A stretch of DNA of 64,000 nucleotides from Sphingomonas arvum. Lineage in GTDB: Bacteria > Pseudomonadota > Alphaproteobacteria > Sphingomonadales > Sphingomonadaceae. The position numbers were made by a program, and so were the translations under genes. The notes under the pieces were generated by a model. That model made no database searches and had not been told where the DNA came from. It saw only the letters and a list, made by a program, of their open reading frames with translations. The DNA is taken from NCBI RefSeq assembly GCF_026013565.1, contig NZ_JAPDOB010000002.1, positions 1,116,001-1,180,000 on the forward strand. Direction: 5' to 3'. Below are positions 1 to 6,454 of this stretch, in pieces (positions within the stretch are counted from its first letter, which is position 1; every line of letters begins with the position of its first letter).

Positions 1-401
1 TGCGGATGGCACGCGTGCCCGAGGGCGCCGAGCTGATCGCCAACCCGGTCAGCGGCGCGCCCGGCATCCGGCTTGGCAGCATCTTCATTCTCGCCGGAGT
101 GCCGCACATCACCGCCGGCATGCTTGCGGGGCTCACCGGGCAGATCGAGGGCGGGCGACCGATCGTCAGCGTCACGGTCGGGGCCATGGCTCCGGAGAGC
201 GAGGTGGCCGATCTACTGCGGGAGACCGAGCGGGCGAACGCCGGCGTCAGCATCGGCAGCTATCCCTTCTTCCGCGAAGGGCGGGTCGGGGCCAATTTCG
301 TGGTTCGCGCGGAAGACGCCGATCTGGCGCAGCAGACCGCCGACCTGCTCGCCGCCAGCCTGGAAAGCGCTGGCTACCCGGCCGTGCCCGGCGGTATCTG
401 A
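1..401 (+). CDS. CinA-like molybdopterin-binding domain protein, 3' part only
   Basis: C-terminal part of a protein of the MoaB/Mog molybdopterin-binding superfamily, of the kind annotated as competence/damage-inducible protein A. The reading frame is open from position 3 at the left edge, so the true start lies outside the window; the ATG at position 6 is internal. About 132 residues remain out of the 240 to 270 usual for short CinA-like proteins. The visible part has the family's PEGAELI segment followed by a glycine-rich stretch and the VLAGVP-type turn (here ILAGVPHI). The enzymatic role of the short form is not settled; the fold binds molybdopterin in MoaB/Mog relatives. The stop codon overlaps the end of the convergent gene at 374-673 by 28 bases. 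Family call is confident, function is not. Confidence 0.75.
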   Translation, partial: RMARVPEGAELIANPVSGAPGIRLGSIFILAGVPHITAGMLAGLTGQIEGGRPIVSVTVGAMAPESEVADLLRETERANAGVSIGSYPFFREGRVGANFVVRAEDADLAQQTADLLAASLESAGYPAVPGGI

Positions 402-673
402 AGGCTTTCGAACCAGCCGGCGTAGGGCGTGTTGTGGGCGAGGTGGCGGTTCCAGTCGGGAGTGCCGTCCGTCCACCACGGCTCGCCGCGTTCGCCCAGC
501 GCCCGCTTCGTCCGCTCCACCTCCGTCCGATCGCGGGTCCGCCGCGCCGTCATCAGCTCACGGACGAGTTTGTCCCGCTCCTCTGGCGCTAGCTGCGGGT
601 TGCTGCACCGCCACAGCCGACCGCGAACTACGAAGTAGCGACCATCCGGGGTCGTCGGATACTCAGCCGGCAT
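374..673 (-). CDS. small conserved hypothetical protein
   Basis: A 99-residue charged soluble protein with no signal peptide or membrane segment. It opens with a short segment (PTTPDGRYFVVRGRLWR) that I recognise from uncharacterised proteins of sphingomonads, followed by an Arg/Glu-rich helix and a C-terminal Trp-rich part. No catalytic motif is visible and I cannot name a function. It lies downstream of and overlaps by 11 bases the gene at 663-1031, so the two are probably translated from one message. Its 3' end overlaps the convergent CinA-like gene. Coding is supported by codon bias typical of the window and by the overlap architecture. Confidence 0.65.
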   Translation of the reverse strand: MPAEYPTTPDGRYFVVRGRLWRCSNPQLAPEERDKLVRELMTARRTRDRTEVERTKRALGERGEPWWTDGTPDWNRHLAHNTPYAGWFESLQIPPGTAG

Positions 674-1031
674 CCACCGCCATCTTCGGCGGCACCACCT
701 GGCTGTGCTGTACCACCGTCCAGTCGTCGTGCCCGCGGCGCATCATGGTCGAACTGGCGTAACAACGGTAGGTCTCGTCACCCCGCTTGGCCTCGACCTG
801 ATAGCCGATCACGATCAGCCCTTCCTCGGGCCGCGAGACCTTCTGGTCAGAGAAACGCACTTCCTCCCACACCGGCGTGTTCTTCACTGCGGCCTTGGCG
901 GCATCGCGCGAGAAGATGAACGGCTCGGCCGGAAGTGCCATCACCACGTTCTCGTCGACCAGGGTCTCGTAGACCTCGTCGCCGCCGTGCCAGAGCTTCT
1001 CTTCCATCTGCCAGATGCGAGCGTCTTCCAT
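663..1031 (-). CDS. SnoaL/DUF4440-like small protein
   Basis: A 122-residue protein starting MEDARIW. A longer in-frame opening upstream exists, but the ATG at 1031 is preceded by a good GAGGAGA ribosome binding site about 6 bases away, which decides the start. The layout (N-terminal helix with WHGG, a central strand region, a VVQHSQ ending strand) fits the NTF2-like cone fold of the DUF4440/SnoaL group, in which a ketosteroid-isomerase-like pocket may bind a small ligand. No catalytic residues can be assigned. It overlaps the next gene downstream by 11 bases. The function is unknown; the fold assignment is an inference from motif spacing. Confidence 0.6.
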   Translation of the reverse strand: MEDARIWQMEEKLWHGGDEVYETLVDENVVMALPAEPFIFSRDAAKAAVKNTPVWEEVRFSDQKVSRPEEGLIVIGYQVEAKRGDETYRCYASSTMMRRGHDDWTVVQHSQVVPPKMAVDAG

Positions 1032-1270
1032 GTCCGTCTCTCCTCGGTTCGTTGCAATGGACAACGGAGCGAGCGGCGGTGGGTTGCCTTCCTCGCTGGC
1101 GGGCAGGGCGACGCGGGCACCGGCAGGCAGCCCAACGGACGACATGAGGACGCCTGTAAGTGAGCGGAGCCGGCAATGCGGCTTACGCGGAGCGGGCGCC
1201 GCCTTGCCCCCTCGCTGACCCTTCTGGCTGGAACTTGCCGACACTCAACAGCGCCAGCCAAGTACCAACT

Positions 1271-2995
1271 TTAGGTCGGCTGGCCGCCTATAATCCTGAG
1301 CCGTCCGGCACTCAGGAAATCGCGAAGAATCGATATTCCCTCGCGCACGAACGTACGACTGCTCTCATTCACCAACATGCAGAGCAAAGTGACGGCGTAA
1401 GCTGCGGTCCCCGCCGCAACGAGGAATGGAAGCGTGCCGGGTGTGTCGAAGGCACTTTGGAGCCAGACGAGTCCTGCGCCACAAATTCCGGTGGCCAGCA
1501 GGAAGGGAGCGAGAGCGAGAGACGCTTCGCGCAGCGAGACAGGACCCGTGCGGGTCGTGTACCACAGCATCGCTGGCGAGCGGACAAGTTCGCTGATGGC
1601 GAATGCGGCCGCGACACCCACTGCCCCCCATTTCAAGCCGATCACGAATGCGACAGAGGTGTAGAGGCTGGACACAACGCTGGACAGCATGGCTTCGCGA
1701 GAGCGACCCTGACTGACGAAGATCATGTTTAGCGGGCCGATCACCAGCTGCCCGAGTGAGGCGATTGCGAGCCATGAAAAGATGGGCGCGGCGCTTAGCC
1801 ATTGTGAGCCGAGGACAAAGACCACGATCTGCGGAGCCGCAAATGCAAGCAGAAGCGTGCCCGGCACTGTAATGAAGAGCGACAGCTGGTAGCCCAGGAT
1901 GAACAACCTGCGATGGCGCTCGGGCTCGCTCCTGCTTTGGCTCAGCATAGGCACGAGCAAGCGGAACAAAGGCATGTGGACGAACAGGGTAGGCAGAAGC
2001 ACAACCTTGTAGGCGCGTTCGTAATAGCCGAGCGCAACGGCACCAATCCAACGTCCGATCAGGATCTTGTCGAGATTCTGCCCAAAGTAAGTGGCGAGGT
2101 TCGAAGCGGTAATATTGCCACCGAAAAAGAGCACGTCTTTGACACGCCCGAGTGGTGCCACACGCCCCGGTCGCCAGCCGCCAAGCGCCCAGGCAAGCAG
2201 ACACATCGATGCGGTCGTGCCGAAGCTCAGCAGGAAGATCGCCCAGTAGGAGTGGAACAGGTAAGCCGTTAGAATGGCCAGCGCCGTACCGATCGCCAGC
2301 GACAGGAGATCAACGAGGGCAAGCCGTCCATACTCCATCTTCCGCATCAGCAGAATGATATGCTGCGAGGTGAGCGCGCCGACGATCATGAGCGCGCCGG
2401 AAGCCGCGGTTAAGCCCCTTACACGTGGTTCGTTGTAGAAAGCGGCGACGAGAGGCGAGACGGCGACCAGTAGCGCACCGACCAACACACCGATGGCCAC
2501 GTTCGTCCAGAAAATGGTGCTCAGTTCCTCGTTGCTGACGCTCTCACGCTGCAGCACGGCCATGCCCAGGCCCGCCTGCTGAAAGATCGACGCAAACGCG
2601 ATGATCGGGAAGACCATCGCCATCACTCCGAAATCCTCGGGCTTCAGCATTCGCGCCAGCACTACGATCGCCAGCACCTGGAGGACCGCTTTTGCAACCG
2701 TGCCGCCGCCGGTGACGATCGCACCGCGAACAGCAGTGTTTCGGTAGCTCGGCAATAGGCTTGCCGGCCCGGCGGCAGGCTCTTGCTGCTTTGGCCCGCT
2801 GGTTACTGAACTGTGGGTGATCGAAGCCTCCGGAGGAGCAAGGCGACCCTTGGGCCGAGGTTGTGTTATGTGGCGAGTGCTGGGTTGGGTGGAGGTGGTA
2901 GAAGCTTGAGAGTGGCTGAGCGCAGCCGCCTCGCTAACCGGTCCCGGGGCGAGGTACGCTCCACGGTATATCAGAGGTAGGGTACGGCGGTACAA
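1271..2995 (-). CDS. polysaccharide flippase of the MOP superfamily (Wzx/WzxC-like)
   Basis: Inner-membrane protein that would flip lipid-linked oligosaccharide units for surface polysaccharide assembly. About 12 to 14 hydrophobic segments begin near residue 90; the segment LARMLKPEDFGVMAM is the hallmark start of the Polysacc_synt_3 / WzxC group. The open frame gives 574 residues, longer than the roughly 480 usual. The excess is a Pro/Ser/Thr/Gln-rich N-terminal extension of about 80 residues without hydrophobic segments; no ATG or GTG in frame was found closer to the conserved part, only a TTG near residue 80, so the start is uncertain. It lies last in a co-oriented set with the GT2 and GT4 genes, which supports a polysaccharide role. 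Substrate cannot be told. Confidence 0.8.
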   Translation of the reverse strand: MYRRTLPLIYRGAYLAPGPVSEAAALSHSQASTTSTQPSTRHITQPRPKGRLAPPEASITHSSVTSGPKQQEPAAGPASLLPSYRNTAVRGAIVTGGGTVAKAVLQVLAIVVLARMLKPEDFGVMAMVFPIIAFASIFQQAGLGMAVLQRESVSNEELSTIFWTNVAIGVLVGALLVAVSPLVAAFYNEPRVRGLTAASGALMIVGALTSQHIILLMRKMEYGRLALVDLLSLAIGTALAILTAYLFHSYWAIFLLSFGTTASMCLLAWALGGWRPGRVAPLGRVKDVLFFGGNITASNLATYFGQNLDKILIGRWIGAVALGYYERAYKVVLLPTLFVHMPLFRLLVPMLSQSRSEPERHRRLFILGYQLSLFITVPGTLLLAFAAPQIVVFVLGSQWLSAAPIFSWLAIASLGQLVIGPLNMIFVSQGRSREAMLSSVVSSLYTSVAFVIGLKWGAVGVAAAFAISELVRSPAMLWYTTRTGPVSLREASLALAPFLLATGICGAGLVWLQSAFDTPGTLPFLVAAGTAAYAVTLLCMLVNESSRTFVREGISILRDFLSAGRLRIIGGQPT

Positions 2996-3129
2996 TCACG
3001 ACAACAGCAAGATCCCCGGCTTAGGCCAGTTCGTCGCTCATATCTGCTCCCGGCAAGATGGCCGAGGCGCGTCAAACGGGAAGGAAGGTCGGCAGTTCCG
3101 CGGCGCCCTGTTTTGGCACGACTGCGTGG

Positions 3130-4248
3130 TTAGAGGGCTGGCTCATTTCCCTGATCATTCTTGCGATCGATCGGCCTGAGTTGCAGCGGGTTGTCGGTGT
3201 CGGCAGGGCTGCATGCCTCGGCCGGCTCGCCCGCAAGACGCAGGGTTTCGTGGAGCAAGCCGCGAAGCTCCGCGTCCTCGGCCGGTTCTTCAACCCGCCC
3301 CAATACCCGGTTCAACATGGTCTGAATCGGTGTTCGAAGGAGCGGGAGGGAGGACGGCCAGCGGGCGGCAATGCTGATTGCCCCCATGATGTCCTTGCTC
3401 CGTAATGACTCAACCAGCCGCAGATAGTTGCTCGCCCGCTGAAACGCTCGATAACGCTGAATCAACAGGGCACGTAGGGGATGGGATGTGAAATCGGCCA
3501 AAAGTCGGTCGCTCGCCTCCGCCAAGGCGGACACGTCCTTTGCCGTAATCTGCTGTGTCGAAGCATCCCGATGTTGTCGGTAGAAGTAGAAAGGCGACGC
3601 ACAGACGCGAAGGGTCAATCCCTCCAGTAAGAGCCGCAGATAGAAGTCGTCGTCTTCCGCAAGCCGCAGACGCTCGTCATATCTTTGCGCCGTGCGTCGC
3701 ACGGCTTCGGCTCGGAAAAGCGGCTTCAGCAGACCGTAATGCAGACTGCCGTGGAAGAACATGGTGTGGCGGAGATAATGCTCCGCATCGATCGTCAGGT
3801 CACCATGCAGCTTGAAGAACTTGTGGAGGGGACTGTCTGGACACGTGAATTCCACGATATTGTCGGAAACCATGTCGGCACCGTAGCGCTCGCCCAAGGT
3901 CACGAGGCGTTCCAGCCGGTCAGGCGCCATGAGATCGTCACTATCCAGGATGGCAATCCACCGTCCACGAGCCATTTCAAATGCGCGGTTGCGCGCAGCG
4001 CTCACCCCGGAGTTCCTGTTCATTCGGTGCACCTGCACCCGGCGGTCCCGTTCGGCTTCCCATTCCGCCAGCTTCAGCGTGGCATCAGTCGACCCGTCAT
4101 CAATAACGAGCAACTCCCAGTCAGGAATGCTTTGCGCCAGCACGCTCCCCACGGCACTGCTGATGTGTGCTTCCGCGTTGTAAGCCGGAAGGACGATGCT
4201 GACGAGCGGCTCTCCACCAGCAGCAGAAGCGATCGGAGCCGGAGTCAT
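3130..4248 (-). CDS. family 2 glycosyltransferase
   Basis: A 372-residue GT-A fold glycosyltransferase. The N-terminal half shows the family's VSIVLPAYNAE opening strand, the VIDDGSTD nucleotide-binding segment near residue 50, the NSGVSAARN segment, and the metal-binding DSDD motif near residue 100. The C-terminal half (about residues 230 to 372) is helical and rich in Leu and Arg, without clear membrane segments. It would transfer a sugar from a nucleotide-sugar donor to a lipid-linked acceptor at the cytoplasmic face. It sits 134 bases upstream of the flippase and 124 bases downstream of the GT4 gene, all on the same strand, so they may form one transcription unit. The donor sugar and acceptor cannot be read from the sequence. 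Confidence 0.85.
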   Translation of the reverse strand: MTPAPIASAAGGEPLVSIVLPAYNAEAHISSAVGSVLAQSIPDWELLVIDDGSTDATLKLAEWEAERDRRVQVHRMNRNSGVSAARNRAFEMARGRWIAILDSDDLMAPDRLERLVTLGERYGADMVSDNIVEFTCPDSPLHKFFKLHGDLTIDAEHYLRHTMFFHGSLHYGLLKPLFRAEAVRRTAQRYDERLRLAEDDDFYLRLLLEGLTLRVCASPFYFYRQHRDASTQQITAKDVSALAEASDRLLADFTSHPLRALLIQRYRAFQRASNYLRLVESLRSKDIMGAISIAARWPSSLPLLRTPIQTMLNRVLGRVEEPAEDAELRGLLHETLRLAGEPAEACSPADTDNPLQLRPIDRKNDQGNEPAL

Positions 4249-4372
4249 CGGCGCGCTTCTGCCACACAGACCTCAGACCGGTGACCTGCCGAACCACGCA
4301 GGACAGCCGAGATGTGCCAATTTCTCATCGTGGAATGATTCCTAATCAGCGATAACTGCGGACGCGCAGCGA

Positions 4373-5500
4373 TCAGCGGTCGGCAGACGCGAGTCGCTTC
4401 AACGCCTCCAAGTGATTACGGGCGGCGCCATCGGCGGTGAACCTTTGTTCAACAATGGTCGAGCCCTCTGCCGCCATTTCCCGCAGCCGATCCGGTTCCC
4501 GCAGATGCCGTTCGATCGCGCTCGCAAGGCCCCACTCGTCAGCAACGCCAACCAGATCTCCGAAGCGGCCAGCTTCGAGGATCTCCCTTGGCCCGGAGAC
4601 ACAGTCCGAAGCGATCACCGGAACACCAAGCAGCACAGCCTCACATAACGCGAGCGGAAACCCTTCCCAACGGCTCGGAAGGACAAAGAGATCAGCTTGG
4701 CTCATCAAGGTTTGAGGGTTCTGAACGAAGCCCAGGAACGACACCGACTTCGATACGCCCAGTTCTGCCGCGAGCCCGCTGAGCTCCGCCAAGGCCGGGC
4801 CCTCACCAGCGATAGATACTTGATGTGCGGGCGCGCCGTGCTTGAGAGCTAGCGCATGAGCCTTGATCAGGACGTCAAAGCCCTTCTGATCTGAGAGGCG
4901 CCCAACGGCCAGGAGGTTAGGCCCGCGCGGAAGGACAACAGCCGGTTCCTCCCTAGCACGCGCCTTGAGCAACGCCGGCTCGAAACCGTTCTCGACAACC
5001 CGGATCCGTTCTCGATCGATGCCAAGCTCCAGGAGACCCTCTACGAGGCCTTGAGCCACAGGAGTCAGCAAGCGCGCCCGCCGAAGGCAGGCAAGCACGT
5101 TGGCCCGATGCCGCGGCGTGCCGTGGTGCTGAAGCGCGGCTTCGACGTTACTGTGAACGGTTACTGCCAGCGGCCGCCGGGCAAGCCTGGAGAGCAGGGT
5201 CCCGATCAGCAATCCCGATGCGATTTCCCGACCCGCAACGATAATGTCGGCATTGCGGGCGGCGGTCCAACCTTGCCGAATGGAGTTAGGAGTCATCCAG
5301 CGTGCGCTGCGCACCTGCTTGTTAGCGACAATGGCCTGCAACTCGGCCGGGACGGATGCTCGCTCTCCTTCGTAGTGACCGGACACCAACAACAAGCGGA
5401 CGTCCGCACCCATGGCCGACCACCGCCGCGCCCGGTCCATGGATACACGCAAGGCACCGTTTTCGTTGAGATCAGGCTCGACAAGGAGAATACGGAACAT
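4373..5500 (-). CDS. family 4 glycosyltransferase
   Basis: A 375-residue GT-B fold glycosyltransferase. The C-terminal Rossmann domain carries the typical NLLAVGRLSDQKGFD segment near residue 210, the LPSRWEGFPLALCEA segment near residue 285 with the E-x7-E pair used by retaining GT4 enzymes, and GVPVIASDC. The N-terminal domain has an acceptor-side Rossmann half beginning FRILLVEPDLN. It would act in the cytoplasm on an activated sugar donor. The start at 5500 has a modest GAAAG site upstream. It is the promoter-proximal gene of the flippase/GT2/GT4 set. Upstream lies a 777-base stretch without an intact gene, so the promoter of the set should lie there. Confidence 0.85.
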   Translation of the reverse strand: MFRILLVEPDLNENGALRVSMDRARRWSAMGADVRLLLVSGHYEGERASVPAELQAIVANKQVRSARWMTPNSIRQGWTAARNADIIVAGREIASGLLIGTLLSRLARRPLAVTVHSNVEAALQHHGTPRHRANVLACLRRARLLTPVAQGLVEGLLELGIDRERIRVVENGFEPALLKARAREEPAVVLPRGPNLLAVGRLSDQKGFDVLIKAHALALKHGAPAHQVSIAGEGPALAELSGLAAELGVSKSVSFLGFVQNPQTLMSQADLFVLPSRWEGFPLALCEAVLLGVPVIASDCVSGPREILEAGRFGDLVGVADEWGLASAIERHLREPDRLREMAAEGSTIVEQRFTADGAARNHLEALKRLASADR

Positions 5501-6277
5501 GCGTCACTTTCGCCCATGCACGGAAAGGATCCCGCCAAGATCCACATAGAGGTGCGGTGTCAGAATGCCGACGGCGAAGCCGGGCTCTACCCATCGCCAT
5601 AGCTCTTGTGTGCGGCGGTCGTTCCATGGACGGACCATTTAAATAACCATGCCTGGACTTCAGGGCCGGAATGCACCGTCCTCCTGAGCTTTCTCGGCTA
5701 CTTGGAGGCCCTGACCTGCTGATCGCAGCCGAGGACCAGGTGCATCTGTAGCAGGCCGCGGGCGACATGCGGAGCGGCGGGGGACAAGCAGCGGGGCCGA
5801 TGCATTCCGGTCCCGCTATGCCTACAAGCAGACGCTCGGCGCTACTTGCCAGGGTTTAGCTCAATTCCGGCGATGATCCGCGCATAGAGGCCAGCGGCAA
5901 ACAGTTTAAGTCGCACGGCAAAGTCCCGTGCGGATCCAACTCGGCCAGATCGGCTATGAGCCCTCAGGTGAACGAGGCCCTCGACGCTTCCGAAACCGGC
6001 GCAATTGGGACCACAGGTGGGCTGGTACGCGGCTCGCTGGATCGAGGTGTTCGACGGTTCTCGGGTATTCCTTACGCGGCACCGCCGGTAGGGGCCAGAG
6101 GCTTGGGACATGGTTCGGCCTTTCGGCTGCCGTCCGATGATCCTTGCTGCGGCGGACGATCGACGCCGGCCCGAGTCAGCCTGCCATTGGGTGTAACAAG
6201 CCGGTGCTACAGTCCGGCACCCTGCGGGAGTGCACTGAGACGCAGCAAAGGCAAAATTCCGAAACTTCTGGCCGAGG
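5501..6277. other. gene-poor stretch between the glycosyltransferases and tRNA-Gly
   Basis: No intact gene is visible over 777 bases. Open frames here are short, change phase, and lack ribosome binding sites. The only recognisable coding trace is a carboxylesterase remnant near 5995-6130. A minus-strand open frame ending at 5842 has a protein-like C-terminus (with FAAGLYARIIAGIEL), which may be another decayed tail, but I cannot name it. The composition looks less GC-rich than the flanks by eye. This is consistent with scar sequence at the edge of an acquired segment. Confidence 0.5.
5995..6130 (+). pseudogene. remnant of a type B carboxylesterase, frameshifted
   Basis: About 30 codons around 6016-6099 read GLVRG..., a GVRRFSGIPYAAPPVGA segment. 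This is the conserved N-terminus of type B carboxylesterases (the G-IPYA-PP-G block). The expected next block, a Pro-Glu-x-Trp-Asp segment, is found one frame over, from about 6092 (GPEAWDMVRPFGCR). So the similarity continues after a frameshift near 6091-6100, and then it is lost. The remaining 450 or so residues of the family, including the catalytic Ser, are absent. The remnant therefore cannot be functional. It sits just beyond the 3' end of tRNA-Gly, a usual place for integration scars. Confidence 0.6.
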
Positions 6278-6351
6278 TGGAGCGGGTAGCGGGAATCGAA
6301 CCCGCGCGTTCAGCTTGGGAAGCTGACAGGCTACCATTACATCATACCCGC
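6278..6351 (-). tRNA. tRNA-Gly (anticodon CCC)
   Basis: On the minus strand a complete cloverleaf can be folded: acceptor stem GCGGGTA pairing with TACCCGC, a D-arm with the GGTAG loop, an anticodon stem TCAGC/GCTGA around the loop TTCCCAA (anticodon CCC, reading GGG), and a T-arm with GGTTCGATTCC. The discriminator base is T and the CCA end is encoded in the DNA (6278-6280 in complement). The gene lies in line behind the TonB-dependent receptor terminator at 6400-6435. Its 3' end faces the gene-poor stretch and glycosyltransferase set at lower coordinates, the orientation expected if this tRNA was used as an integration site. Confidence 0.93.
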
Positions 6352-6399
6352 GCATGGCTCACCAAGCGCCGGCCGGCCGATTGCCACAGGCGCGCACAT

Positions 6400-6435
6400 A
6401 AGAAAAGGGGCGCCGCGGTTAACCCGCGACGCCCC
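6400..6435 (-). terminator. Rho-independent terminator of the TonB-dependent receptor
   Basis: On the minus strand a 12-pair GC stem (GGGGCGTCGCGG with CCGCGGCGCCCC, one G-T wobble) closes a short TTAA-type loop and is followed at once by TTTTCTT. It starts 19 bases after the receptor stop codon at 6455. Stem, loop and U-run all fit an intrinsic terminator. It also separates the receptor transcript from the downstream tRNA-Gly gene. Confidence 0.85.
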
Positions 6436-6454
6436 GTTCCCTTGTGTGGCGAGC

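Noticed and set aside
1180-1300. Possible repeat of the tRNA-Gly 3' end as left attachment site
   Set aside because: Only an 8-base match (GGAGCGGG) was seen, which is expected by chance here.
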